Assembly: GCA_949825045.1 (NCBI GenBank)
Contig: OX463820.1
Location: forward strand, 9,312,501 to 9,376,500
Length of the DNA: 64,000 nucleotides
DNA from: Argyresthia goedartella
Taxonomy: Eukaryota; Arthropoda; Insecta; Lepidoptera; Argyresthiidae
Direction of reading: 5' to 3'
Shown piece after piece: positions 44,347 through 56,185 of this stretch; the stretch's first letter is position 1, and the number at the start of each line of letters is the position of its first letter. A program made the position numbers and the translations under genes. Under the pieces are notes generated by a model, which was not told the DNA's origin, did not search any database, and was given only the letters and a program-made list of their open reading frames with translations.

Positions 44347-44671
44347 CTAAACAAATAAACCGCCCCAGGACATGCCCGACCCAAAGGTACCCATCACGCT
44401 GGCAGCATTACCGCGCTGCACGGCGAGTGAGATCCTTTGGATCAGGAACGCTCCGGAACGACTGTCAAAACCTCGGTCCCTCAGGCGTCGCCCAATGTCC
44501 TTGACAAATATCCTTCCCTGAGCACCCCAAATACCCGTGGCCTCGACGGCCATGGGAACAAACAGGTAGCTCCCCATCAGCTGCGCGTATTTTAGAAATT
44601 TCTGCCGCGCCGCCGACTCCGCTGCAGCCCCAGGTGTCGCCATGGTGGAGCCAATGTGGGATGCCGCGAAC
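44347..44671 (-). pseudogene. C-terminal tail of a reverse-transcriptase-type mobile element
   Basis: A 98-codon minus-strand frame (44347-44643) has the pattern FVPMAVEATGIWG, then GRRLRDRGFDSRSGAFLIQR and ISLAVQRGNAASVMGTF. I recognise this arrangement (V-A-V-E-T-L-G..G-R-R..F-L-x-Q-R-I-S..Q-R-G-N-A-A-S) as the recurrent C-terminal end of retroelement polyproteins in animals. Nothing upstream of it is preserved, because SINE family 2 adjoins at 44672. The frame has no stop, so this end is fairly young or chance has spared it. The exact element class is not certain. Confidence 0.55.
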
Positions 44672-44868
44672 AGCGGACAGATACATACATTGCTTCTGGC
44701 CCCTTACTAGGATACCCTATGGCGTGGGAACCAGAAACAGCGACATCGTTCACATATAAACATCCAAAACTTGGGGATTTTTTTCCTTATCTACAGCCGG
44801 GAATCCAACCCGAGATCTTTCGCACGATGGGCAGAGCCACAACCACAGTGCCACATAGTTCGTTTGTG
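44672..44868 (-). mobile_element. tRNA-derived SINE, family 2, copy 2
   Basis: Reverse complement of 9731-9925: CATACATTGCTTCTGGCCCC, GGATACCCTATGGCGTGGGA, ACATATAAACATCCAAAAC, and the head with AGCCGGGAATCCAACCCGAG and ACCACAGTGCCACATAG. It directly abuts the retroelement tail at 44347-44671. Confidence 0.75.
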
Positions 44869-45380
44869 GGTGATCTCCCACACCAAAAATCGCTCTGTTT
44901 ACAGCTAAAATTCTGTTTATAAATATTACATACATTTATTAATATTTTTTTAAAATTTATTTTGCTCTTCTATTTGTTGGCTCGCACCGCGCCTTTCCGA
45001 GCGGACAATAGCCACCGCACATCGTCTCCGCATCGCACACCCTCCCGCGCTTTCCCGGGAACCTATAAAGCGTTCTCCTCACTATTTGTGTTTGTTTCAT
45101 TTCGATGACTTATATATTATTGCATTAATATATTTGGACCATTTTTTTAATATTCGGCAGAAATCTTGTGGTTCAACCGAGTATTACATGATTGCAAGGA
45201 CTAGCCTGAAGTATGTGAGCGTTGAGATATACCTATAGAAGACTAGCACTTGCGCGCACAGCTATATGAAAGAGCATGTTCTATGAAGGAAGGGAATTAT
45301 TGTGTGCGATCATATAGCTTGTTGTGCTGTAGCTCTGGTTATTGCGGTCATCCCTATCCCTTATATACAGTCGTATATAC
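44869..45380. other. Unassigned sequence
   Basis: A GC-rich patch at 44980-45065 is followed by AT-rich DNA. Nothing is assigned. Confidence 0.45.
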
Positions 45381-45452
45381 AGACCTGAATTCGGACCTGA
45401 ATTCAGTCCTGAATACAGACCTGAATACAGACCTGAATTCAGTCCTGAATAC
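45381..45452 (+). repeat. 12-bp minisatellite, six units
   Basis: Six contiguous 12-base units of the types AGACCTGAATTC, GGACCTGAATTC, AGTCCTGAATAC and AGACCTGAATAC. With a period divisible by three, the plus frame reads a D-L-N-S/V-L-N-T four-residue repeat. The open frame around it (45250-45558) has no other feature. Confidence 0.85.
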
Positions 45453-48400
45453 AGTTGTATCGTGTGTTCTAAAAAATATTAATTCGAACACATTTCACTA
45501 TATATTTTTTTTTGCAAGGCATCTTAGTTTTTCATTTATCTTATACCTATACCATTGATTGTCTACGCTACTATATCACAACAAAAGTAGTCTTAATTTT
45601 GCTTTGCTTTTGTGGGTATTATCAACATAGTTTACTATCATTACGACGTGCATTCGACATTTGACATGGGGTGAGCAGAATTTGCCTGATGAAATGGCAC
45701 ACATTTAACTGAAGAAGGACACTTCCCAATGAATCACAAAACTAACAACAGTAGTACCAACATTGGGTATTTTTCTCTAAAACCTTTAAAGAGTTATATC
45801 ACAATTAATGTAAAACTGGGGACCTAATATAAAACCACCCCTGCTACCAAACGCCAAATACTTAAAAATATACTTAAAACAAGTAATTTCTGGCCTCCTT
45901 TCTAATTTGGACCACTGTGGGAGAAGACTCAAAGAACTAAAACTCAATCGAATCATAAACTGATATGTCCACATATAGACAAATCATGAGTTGAACGCCA
46001 TGCAATCAGTCCTTGAAACTGGCGCATTTCAAGCTAAAAGAGGACGCACCCGTGACATGGTAATTGTGGCATCCCATGTGGGGGGCGCCTAATCAGCCAT
46101 GAAAATTAGGTTCCGCTCCATGGCTTCCGTGTTCCCAGTTAATGTTAGATTTAATTACTATTCTGACATGCGGGTGAAGGATGATCATGATTGCTAATGT
46201 TACGGCGAATGACGTTAATACGCCTTTTCATCTTATGATAACTGCCGGTGAAGTATTCCCTGGGAGTGTGATACATCGGGGAAGAAATTGTATGTAACAT
46301 ACCTAGATACTTGCATTGCATTGTATCCTTTTGCGCAGAAAATGGTCCGGTTGTGAAGGCAAACTGACTACAGTTTATTTACTAATTAAACAGTGGATAT
46401 AGCAGAAAGGTGAAGATGAGTGACTGTGGGATTATGCTTTGGGTTTTGCACTTGCAAGTTCTGTATCATTATTTGCTTCCACGAAGACACATACCAGAAA
46501 AATAAGATAGATTCGTTCGTGACAAGAACTGTGCCCCAGTTAGTAATCTTATATAGTATATATTAGTGCATGAAGCCACAAGTCCCTGTCTCAACAGGGT
46601 GTCTTCAAATCCCACGTCAGGCCCACGTACTCCAGCGCAGCTCTCATCATCCATCACGCAATTACGGCCACGATCAATCATCCAGCACGATCACTCCCCA
46701 GGCCGCAATGTTGGTACATGTTTTTTTTCCACTCTTTTCTGTTGGTACCACTGGGGACGTGTTAATCACAAGCATGAAGGATAGTCGGTGTTCTAAGGTT
46801 CAATAGGTAACAAGCCAACCTCCCCTTCATCGCGTTCTCGGTGTATCCTGTTTATTTTTGATAATAATAATTTATTTTGCTGTGTGATTGTGCTTAGTTA
46901 GATTTTCTGCCGGTATTTTTTCCCGATTGTCTTTGTAAACACATTTTTATTGGCGGCACTCTGTAGATCTCAAAGATAAAGCCGACAAAACGGGTCGCTA
47001 TAAAGAGATGAACAATAATTCTTTTTTATTACACGCGAAAGTGGGAATATCACTGTTTCGGCGCGGGTATAAATAATACAAGAAAGGAAAAGAAAACGGA
47101 AATATTAAGATTCACACGGGATTGCCATCATTTTGCGGTCGCCACGGATTTCGCAGTGGTTAGGGGGCGCGAGATGAACATCTACATCTTTGAATCTTTA
47201 TGCAATTTGCATATCCTGAAAGCCATGAAATAAATCAGACGAGACGGACAGTGGGGACGGTGATTCAACATTTTTCTTTGTTTCCGCCGCGAGTAGCAAT
47301 TAATGCAAAACGTTCCTTGTTACATTGATTTTTCTTTTGAATTCGAAATTAAGTAGGAAACATCATTTTCTTACTTCGAGTTGAGGTTGGTAGAATTCGA
47401 AGGATATCTGAGTAAAACCGCACTAAATTTTGGCAATTACTTTAACGTCTATCATTTTTGCGAGCAAACTCCGCAAAATAAACTGTAGGTTACAAGGCCA
47501 TTTGCAAATCCCTTGCCCTTTCACGGTGTTATTCACATGGATATTGCCAGGACCTCGCATCAAATTGCACTGTATTGTGCCAAACGCGAGAAAAACGCAG
47601 TAAGTGTGAGGGCGGCATTTACATAAGTAGAGACAGAGGGGCTTCGTGAGAAATAAAGTAAAAATATTCAGGATCGGGGCGATGAGGACCTAAGGGCAAA
47701 GCAGTCTCATGATGGGGAAAATATTTACAGTTTGGCGTATCAAATGTATGTAAGTATGTACATAAGGAGAAGTAAGAGACAATACTATGGAAGTTTTTAT
47801 GAATTGAGCCGACGACGGTGGCTTTTTCTATAGTGATGTTTAGGGGTAGATATCCAGATTTTTCATGGACAACATGTTGTAAATGTTTATAGACGCGAAA
47901 AGGGATGTAGACAGATAGAAGACAGTCTGCAAATGTTCTTTTGTTTACAAACTGAATGCTGTGTTTATCGATGCGGCGGGAAAGTTTTTATGAATTAACC
48001 GTCAAACAAGTAAAGAAGAACAACGAAAAAACAAACTCCAAACAAAAATCGATGACAATCTGGGCCAAAAACTTCCTATAACTTTGCCGACAAAAAGATT
48101 TATATACTTATAAAAAAGTGAGCGGGAAAAGACTTTTCGAAAAACTTTAAATTGCGGCCTTGAACCGGTTCGAACTTTGTTTCAGATTACTATTAGTGAA
48201 GTTGAAGATAGAAAGTTTTTGATGGAAAGGGGTTGATATGACGTTGTCTGCGCTTGGTGTCATTAACTCGGCGGATAAATAGAGCGGTGAAGTTTTACCG
48301 ACTTTCGGTTTCGGAGTGTCGCAGGGGGGTGCGGGGCGCGAGTAGGAAGTTACACATTTGGTATTCGCGAGAGTCGAGAGTGCGATGAACCTCGGATCGA

Positions 48401-49376
48401 TCGCGGATGGCCAGGGGCTGCGTCGCCGCCGCGGACGACGGCGTCAAACTTTTGGGTCCGGTTTAATGAAACAATTTGGTGAGGGAATTTCACTGAATTT
48501 AGGTCATTGTGTTCAGCCTTTAACCGAGAGCGCTTGATACAACGATTTAAGTTGGTTAGATAAACATGGGGATAATCCCACGATATGAAGGTTTCACTGC
48601 GCAGGTACGCTATTTACAGTTATCTAAAACCTCAACACATATGTAGCAGATAAATGTGCAAAATCGTCAAAAACTTAACAGTACTCTATATCACAAATGC
48701 ATCGTCGGAGCGCGCTAAGTTCATTTCGAACGCGCCCGTCTCGAACGAGTTCTGTTTCATATAGCGCAGATATTTGTGACTTCATTATTATACTTCAACA
48801 AATTTAAATTAATGCTTGTCGGAGGTCATTGAATTTATTAAAATATAAAAGTCTTTAGAACTTAGAAGTCTCTCAACTCAATATCTAGAAATACTAGGTT
48901 TCTAAATTTATTTTCATATTTGAACTTGAGTTGGTGATCGGCACTACCTGATGTTGGTGCGGAGATCCTGAAAAATGTATCAGGATCTGCAGATATTTAC
49001 TTAGATAAGCTTGATTTTGATCCAAGGATTATGACGGTGCGATTGTCTTCGCGTTTTCGTCTGCTTCAAAACTCGTTCTTGTACAGATGGAGACAACCTG
49101 GAGGCAACGTGGAAGGTGATGTACATCTATCCTTATTATTTGCAAATGGTTAGAAAGGAATCATTGAAAAAGACTCGTTAACAGTAGTCAACAATGTCCT
49201 CGTTTTCGTGAACTTCACAATCTTTCAAGCTTTTGCCATGCAAATCCTAATTATGGTATATGACTTGAGGATTTAATAGTACTGAGGAAATGACCATATG
49301 ATAGTTCATTGAGTCTAATCAGGTCGTATCCTATTTCAGGGTTCCTAGGGGATTCTTCCATGATGTGGTGCAAGGT
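45453..49376. other. Long unassigned stretch
   Basis: 3.9 kb without recognisable mobile elements apart from a GACCACTGTGGGAGA word at 45909. A CpG-rich part at 48290-48460 contains a TATA-like ATAAATAG (48275) and a short ATG-initiated frame (see separate entry). The rest is unique-looking. Confidence 0.45.
48385..48537 (+). other. Short open frame in CpG-rich sequence
   Basis: A 50-codon frame from ATG to TGA begins in the most CpG-rich unique part of the region. It encodes an Arg-rich stretch (about residues 13-21) and no known motif. A GGTGAGG that could be a splice donor lies within it near 48478. It could be a first coding exon of a host gene or a chance frame; evidence is thin. Confidence 0.15.
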
Positions 49377-49745
49377 GAGCATATTTTATTATTTATTTAT
49401 TTTATTTTATTCGGAAGATATACAGCACAATAAATGAATGTAATGTAACTTATATAATTTTAATTAGGCTAATAAAATAATTAAGCCAATTACAAATCTT
49501 CACTTCTTAATTACTAACATACGATTTTCTAAGATCGTTAACATAACATGAGTAGAAAAATATCTTAAGTTACTTTGTTGCCTCGGTTTACACTAACACT
49601 AATATATATTAATTTAATTAAATAAGCCTTATATTAATTTATGTATGCTACTATATTAAAACAAGAAGAGCTTGTAAATGTAGTTGTAATAATACAAAAT
49701 TAAATCTGCAACTATAAGTATTACCACAAAAAACGATTGTACAGC
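49377..49745 (-). mobile_element. 3' untranslated region and tail of a LINE
   Basis: On the minus strand this follows the LINE C-terminal frame and ends in repeated AATAAA words at 49377-49410. The tandem AATAAA end marks the 3' terminus. Confidence 0.5.
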
Positions 49746-49975
49746 TTAGTCCATGTTGGTAAAGTAGTCTTGAGTCATTACTTTCCTTATTGTAGATGGT
49801 TTTGTGCAAAAAAGATCAATGTCTAGTGCGTTACTATTGCTGATTTCATTAAATGAGTGACTAGCCCTTATTATATACGCGTTCTGTCGGTATTGAGTGC
49901 TCACCCACGGTATGTACAAAGGCTTGCTACTTCTGCTTACCCTAGAAGGAGCCCAAAGTGACACCTCGGCTAACA
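49746..49975 (-). pseudogene. C-terminal end of a LINE ORF2, 5'-truncated
   Basis: A minus-strand frame with SLWAPSRVSRSSKPLYIP, then TQYRQNAYIIRASHSFNEI and ALDIDLF follows the pattern of the last 75 residues of jockey/R1-type reverse transcriptase proteins (x-V-P-x-x-x-T-x-x-x-x-x..x-R..x-x-N..D-I-D-x-F). The stop is at 49746. Upstream at about 49980 the sequence becomes a (GTTT)n run, so the copy is cut off there, as is usual for LINE copies made by incomplete reverse transcription. Confidence 0.6.
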
Positions 49976-50005
49976 ATGACAACAACAAACAAACAAACAA
50001 ACTAA

Positions 50006-50255
50006 AAAAGCATGATGATCATTCTTCGGGCGATGTCTGACTCTGCTGTCTACGGGAAGGTCCCAAGAACTCCAAGAAGTACGGGACTGTTTCCCGTCCG
50101 TTCCAGGAACGCATTTGTTTTGTTAGAGACATATTTTCTCTCCATATCCATTTACTATAGTAACAAAATTCTCATTTCATTATTCCGTAGTTTATCGGCT
50201 ACTGAAACACACTTGTATAGTTGTAACCTTGATTAAAGTCAGTGGATAATACGTG
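50006..50255. other. Unassigned spacer
   Basis: Sequence between the LINE relic and the mariner; nothing recognised. Confidence 0.5.
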
Positions 50256-51536
50256 GGGCGCACTGTAAGTTTCCGGAATGAATATGAAAAAATACTATTA
50301 AAGGTACAAAATTAATTTATTGTTTTTCAAAATAATCTCCCTTGGCGTCTATGCACTTTTTCATTCGATGAAACCAGTTTTGAAAACTTTTGTGCCACTC
50401 CTCTGTGGTGACCTCTGAAACGTGTTTTTCATACTCCTCGACAGCCTCTTCTGGTGATGAAAATCGTTGACCGCGTAATTGGTTCTTAATTTTTGGGAAC
50501 AGAAAAAAGTCACAAGGTGCCAGGTCGGGACTGTATGCAGGATGACTCATGAGTTCTACATTTTTCGCCTTCAAAAAGTCGTTTGTCTGTCTGGCCGTGT
50601 GAGAACTAGCATTGTCGTGGTGCAGGATGATACGGCGTTTACGGTTATTTTTACGGAGTTCGTCAATAACTTCCGGCAAACAAATGGTTGTGTACCAGTC
50701 ACTATTCACTGTACGACGATTCTCTAATAACAGTAGCCACATGTCCAGTTTTATTAAAAAAAGAAGCAATCATCCGCTTAGATGCACTTTTCACGCGCGC
50801 CACTTTGGTTGGTTTCGGCTCATCTTGAAAGACCCATACGCTCGATTGCTGCTTTGTTTTGGGATCGTAGCAATAAATCCATGTTTCGTCACCTGTTACT
50901 ATGTCCCACACCAAATTTGACGCACCTTCGTTGAATCTGGTAAGCATGGCACTGCACCAAGTGACGCGGTCCGTTTTTTGAGCCTCGGTCAAGTTGTGTG
51001 GGATCCACCGCGAGCACAGCTTTCTCACACCCAAATGTTTGTGTAGGATTAATTGTATTTGACTCATGCCTATTTCTAAGGATGCGCGAATTTCATGGTA
51101 GGTCACATGCCTGTCTGTTTCAATCATACGGCGCACAGCATCGATGTTTTTGTTGGTCACAGCGGTGGACGGCCGACCATCGCGAGATTCGTCACTGAGA
51201 TTGATACGACCACGCTTGAATTCTGCAAACTAGCTATAAACAGTTGTCTTGCATGGTGCTTCATTGCCAAAAGCTGTTTCAAGCCGAGCGATGCTCTGTT
51301 GAGCTGTCAAATTATACTTAAAATCGTAGAAAATCATACTACGAAAATTTTCCCGAGTTAAATCCATGTTGATGCAGACACACAATTTTTTAAATGGCGC
51401 CACAAGGTAAAAACAAAAGGCAGTTAGATGAAACAAACTGCATTCTACAGCCAATGAGTTCTATTTTCAAATGTTGCAATAAATTTTTAAATATTGTTTA
51501 TGTAAGTGGCCAGTTCCGGAAACTTACAGTGCGCCC
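50256..51536 (-). mobile_element. mariner transposon A, 1281 bp, inactivated
   Basis: Ends are inverted over about 20 bases (GGGCGCACTGTAAGTTTCCG at the left; its complement at the right). The right flank has the TA duplication (51537-51538); at the left it appears as TG (50254-50255), presumably a later mutation. It encloses a broken DD34D transposase. Length is normal for a mariner. Confidence 0.9.
50317..51368 (-). pseudogene. mariner transposase, one nonsense and one frameshift mutation
   Basis: Reads from ATG at 51368 with LTRENFRSMIFYDF at the N-terminus. A TAG interrupts at about 51230, where mariner proteins have Trp in the HTH region (TVY-S-stop-F). Reading continues in the same frame through SRWIPHNL and VTGDETW, which holds the first catalytic Asp. 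Near 50725-50745 an extra base moves the frame. The remainder carries LHHDNASSH with the second Asp and PDLAPCDFFLF with the third, 34 residues on, and ends FEKQ-stop at 50317. So all three catalytic residues are kept, and two point lesions disable it. This is the common lepidopteran type of mariner. Confidence 0.9.
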
Positions 51537-51604
51537 TATGTAGTAAGGAGTGGTAATCAGTTCTTACTCATCATTCCTGAGTGCTTTGGCTGCTACCAAT
51601 CTTT

Positions 51605-51777
51605 GTATTAATTACAGCTTAATAGTAGTTTATGTGACTGCTACATAATGGAGGGCATTAATACTCGAGAGTGGGTTTATCAAACGAGCCGAAGTTTCAT
51701 AATAATATCACTCGAGAGTTTTAATGCCCTCCATTATGTAGCAGTCACATAAACTACTATTAAGCTGTAATTAATAC
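51605..51777. repeat. 173-bp palindrome
   Basis: Arms of 69 bases (51605-51673 and 51709-51777) around a 35-base spacer. The outer 57 bases of the arms are perfectly complementary, from GTATTAATTACAGC to GGAGGGCATTAA; the inner ends differ around CTCGAG. Such a perfect arm implies recent formation or gene-conversion-like upkeep. Confidence 0.9.
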
Positions 51778-51974
51778 ACGCACTTCGCACGCAGGCGGGC
51801 GTCGGAGTTCGAAATTTGAATGTCATAATATGCAGAAAAATTACACATTATGGTCACAATGTGTAATTTTCAGATAAGAAATGAGTTTTTACCAAATAGT
51901 TTAACATTATGCTGATCGTAACGTGCAGTTTTTGTACGCAGTAACGAGGGTTTATGATACTTGTGTAGATAAAA
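51605..51974 (-). mobile_element. Element E, copy 3, with a long perfect palindrome
   Basis: Minus strand: starts near 51974 with TTTTATCTACACAAGTATCA, includes GTACGCAGTAACGAGGG in plus-strand form, the AATTACACATTGTG hairpin and the GGCGGGCGTCGGAGTTCG block, and ends in the palindrome at 51605-51777. It lacks the inner inverted TGTGTAGATAAA end present in copies 1 and 2. Confidence 0.7.
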
Positions 51975-51985
51975 GTATTAATATC

Positions 51986-54900
51986 TACAAAAGTACGTAG
52001 ATCTTACGCATTTTCACGTCTCATATGTTTCTCTTGTTGCCATTGTTATACCAAAAGAGGCACCTGTGATTATAATATTAATTACTTTTTAAAACCAAAT
52101 CAGACTGGTCTATTATACCTTTATGTGATTTTAATTCAATCATGATGACAGTATAGTAAAACTTATTCTTGTCTTGTACAATTAGTATAACTTAGCATGT
52201 ATGTCAATAGCCATGCTTTCTTTTCAACCTCATTCACATGATATCGTACGGGGCTTCGGAGAAGACGTTGTCGATAAATAGATTTTGTGTTCCCACCCTA
52301 ATAGGGAGATACTGGTGCTCAATAACACAACATTCTTCGTCAACCTGCTAAACCAAAGTAACCCACACTGTACTAATAAGCGAGGCAGTCAAAATTATTA
52401 TGGTACAAGATACAAACAAAATACTTTATATTTAAATCTTTAGCGTGAAAAGCGAAAATTCGGCCATTGGAAAAACAAATGGGAAATTGATTCAATTTGA
52501 TTGCGCAGTCCTCTGCCGTACACTCAACAACGAAGTTGAAAAAACACCTTATAAACAATGTTCCTTCAACGTTCCCGTATAAAATGGCGTTTAAGCGAGG
52601 CAGCCTCGTCAATTGCAACATCGTTTCCTTTATTAACTGTTAACTAGGGCCAAGTATTTATGTAAATTGTTATTTCTTTTTTTAAGAAAAAAGGTCGTTC
52701 GACACGTCGCGCGATGGGATGTCGTTATTTCTGCAGGAAATCTCCGCTTAGCCCCGATCTTGGGACACAATGGGATTTTGAAGGTAAATAAGTCTTTAAA
52801 AAAGGAATAAGTAAATTAGAAGCGACAAGATAGGAATCTCCCCTATTTTTTCCTCGGGCGTGGGGTGAGAAAAAAGGCGATCGCCTTAGCAAGGGCTGCA
52901 AAGTATGGATAAGGCTTCAAATATTCAAAATGCAAAAAATTACTAATTCCTAGTTAACATAAGGAATTGAATTATAAATTTCATAAACGTATGCACCAGC
53001 AATTATGTTTTTAGTGTTTCGTTGGTTGTCATTACATTAGTCTAGATATACATTCTCACTGGAGTCTCATGGCCACACAATATAAGATCACAGATTTAAG
53101 TCAAGAACATTGTTGTTCCCTATAGTCAAGTCCTACGTCTCTAGAGAGCTTAGCAGTCAACCAAAAACCAGCGACATCAAACCCTTCTCCACACTTGCCA
53201 TCCCCGAAAATATTTTTAAGGGCGACTGCGGTGACTCTGGGACCTCGTCCCGTATCACAACAGCTGCTCCAGCGATACCTACTTATTAAGCTATCGGCCA
53301 TCTTAAGCGCAGCCTGAGGACCCACGCCGCCATTATACCTGCCCATGTTTTTAAAATATAATTTGGAGACGGATTACGGCGGGGAGGTGAGGAATATAAA
53401 TTTTGTCCGACGTAATTACTTTTTGTTCTCATGCTAGGCGTAAATAAATAACTGCCTATCTTGTCGTGGGGTTGTGCCACAGTAATGTGCTGGAATGAAG
53501 TTGGGATGTTATGAAAGTATGACTTACAACGTTAGTGAAGGCGTGAGGTGGAGGAGTACCCCTGCTGCGGTCTGGAAATTATTTTACTCAGACCCGACGA
53601 ACACTATGGCGTTGAAAAGAGGGGACCTATAACTATCAGTGGTTGAATGTGGGCTGATTGATAGATTACAAAAATCATACTCCTATTTGGCATAACTATG
53701 GTCCTACCTAACCTCCATTAAGATCGGAGGCGATCACCCTCGGTGGCTTGGAATCACCCGGAATTAGCTTCGTTTGCGAAGCGCCCGTCTGTCTCTGACA
53801 GCTGTCAAAATATTCTCATTCAAACCGAATTAATTCGCCAACTTTTCAACTGAGACCGGATGTTAAATGTTATATTTTGCCTCGATGTTCAAGTTAATTA
53901 ATACCGGACTCACTTTTGGCGGCATTTTACTTTTATAACGATTAGTTTGTAAATTACACTGTTTATCGAGTGAATGGTCAGAGATTGCATATCACATAAG
54001 ACAGAAAAATACACGATGATGTTTAATCGGTGAGCAGAGTTAAAAAATATTAATAACCTGCCATAATTGAATTCAAAACTCACTGCTTAATTATCAACAG
54101 CTAATGATACTTTTAAAGCTAATAATCACTGCATACATGGTCACCTTAAATTAATTATTGAATTGTAGTAGAATACGTCGATTGTCATTGCTTCGACGGG
54201 GAATTTCGATAAATATTACGTCAATAAACTTTTTTCTCCAACTTATTACTCATATGTTTTTAATTTTTGTTTTTGAAACTGACTTTTGAAAGAGATTGTA
54301 AGCTCGTAGACTAAATCATTAGTACGGTGGCAATGAATTTTTATTAAAGGTAATGTTCATCATTAAAATTGTAACACAAAAAAAAACAAGCTTTGTTTGC
54401 ATTATAGCTCTAACCTAAGTTGTCCTTCTTTACAGCCAGAGGTTAAACCAAAAAAAACAAAAGACACTTACGTCTTATTTACGACCACAGTAGATAATTT
54501 GCAAATTCGGTCCCTCGCGTGCCGCCACACTTTACTAAAGTCTGAAAATGATCTTACAAAGTATCGCCAGAGATTGCTCCCAGAAGCCGCCCACGGCACA
54601 GCAGCCTATACTCGTAGGAATCTCCAGTTTTACAGCTATGCAAATGTTATAGACAACAAAAAAAGTTAATGTCAATGATAAGTGCGACCCCAAGGGGAAG
54701 ATCATGTGCAGGTTTGTTTTTTCTTCACTCTCTTCTCATTGACGCCTCGAAGGGAGGATTTCTTATTTGCTCAGTTAACAATGTAACCCTCTTTAATTTT
54801 GTTTGCCCAAGCTTCGTAGTGCTGAAAAGATAAAGTGCCACAATAACACAAATAAACAGGAATTGAGGATTATTATCCAGAAATAAAAAATTAAGCCACG

Positions 54901-55547
54901 GAACTCGACGGTTCTAGATATAACGAGAGAATATTTTAGAATGGCTCAGCTATATTTTACAAAAATATTTTTCCACCTTTGCAAAGAATCGGGACACTTA
55001 ACAACTACTCGTGATACACAATAAGTACGATATTTTATACGCCATCATATACAGATATTATACATATACAAATAATGATTCCAGCTCCAAGAAACCATCA
55101 TACCTGCCGGTTCGCTGACTAGCAATCAATCAATCGACAATGTCAATCTCATTTGCAACAAATTCGAGCATCACTTCGTTCCAAGGCCCTTAAGGGACGC
55201 AAAATGACAGTAAAAAGTGCTTCTTAACTGAAGGACGGAATTAGGAGGACTTGGCGGAGGGTGGAGTGATCCCATTAAGATGCAGGTGTTTTCAGCAGCG
55301 ACGTTTTACCGGAATGGCTTGGTCGATGTCAATGAAATGATCAAGAATGAAAAAAATATATTATAGAAAAAAACTATTTTGTGTCTATTTTCATAGGTCA
55401 ACGTAGTTACATGATATTTCCAACGTGAAATCAACAACAAAAACTGAAAAGAGTAGTGATTTTTACGACTATTGCAACGCTGAGGACCTTACACATTTTA
55501 CCATACATTGTATCCAAACCGTATTATGTAATTATCATAATATATAA
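51986..55547. other. Long unassigned stretch
   Basis: 3.5 kb without a recognisable mobile element. One open segment preceded by an acceptor-like site is listed separately (54437-54669). Minus-strand frames at 52373-52621 and 53101-53480 have no domain. Confidence 0.45.
54437..54669 (+). other. Open segment behind an acceptor-like site
   Basis: TCCTTCTTTACAG ending at 54436 is a good splice acceptor. After it a frame stays open for 77 codons to TAA (54667-54669), starting at about PEVKPKKTK with a basic stretch. No domain is recognised and no donor or partner exon was found. Could be a terminal exon of a host gene; chance is as likely. Confidence 0.15.
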
Positions 55548-55800
55548 TGTAGCCCATTAATGTTCCCGCCGGATACGAGTAAGATCAAGCCATACTCCAC
55601 CTCGCTGGCTCAGTGCGGGTTGGTGGAGGGGTATTGATGACCAGTACCAGGTAGCGGTTGAAGCCGGGACCTACAGCTTAACGTGCCATCTGTTAACTGA
55701 ACGTCCGATAATGTACTTAAGTTAAATTAATTATCTCATTGGTACATGGTCAGAAATCGAGCCTGCATCTCCTGTGTGAGAAACAAGCGTGAAACCCGTT
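55548..55800 (-). mobile_element. tRNA-derived SINE, family 3, copy 1
   Basis: Plus-strand landmarks: CATACTCCACCTCGCTGGC, GGTTGGTGGAGG, ACAGCTTAACGTGCCATC, GAACGTCCGATAATGTACTT, and the head TCAGAAATCGAGCCTGCATC with TGTGTGAGAAACAAGCGTG. The B box is read on the minus strand. Five copies or fragments of this family lie within 4.7 kb. Confidence 0.75.
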
Positions 55801-56185
55801 CTAAACCGTGAAATGGAGCTTCTAAGTATTATGTAATACCACAAAAAATGATAATAAGACACATTACAGTCAAAACATCCGTCGTATCGTACACCTGGAC
55901 TCTAAGGAGGTCGAACAATGGAACAACGCGGCTCTGTTCAACTTAATACATTCTTAAGAATCCAATTACCTCACCCAGGTACATCGATTTTCCTCTCCAC
56001 CTCACTCCGGCGGCATCCTCCGATGTCTTACATGCAAATGATTTAATTCTTCGCGTCTCGAAGGTGCATCGGCGGCGGCCCGTTGCATTCATAATGCGCG
56101 TTCATTATCACGCTAAAGCCGCGTTCAGGTGGGGAGTATCGTGTCTAGAGAAAGAGACAATAAAGTGTTCATCAACAATATGTCT
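55801..56185. other. Unassigned spacer
   Basis: A CpG-containing unique stretch between two SINE copies; nothing recognised. Confidence 0.45.

Noticed and set aside
45250..45558. 102-codon frame carrying the D-L-N repeat
   Set aside because: The repeat is a DNA minisatellite whose period happens to be divisible by three; the flanking residues show no protein character.
50479..50920. Plus-strand open frames across mariner A (also 50998-51361)
   Set aside because: Antisense shadows of the mariner transposase.
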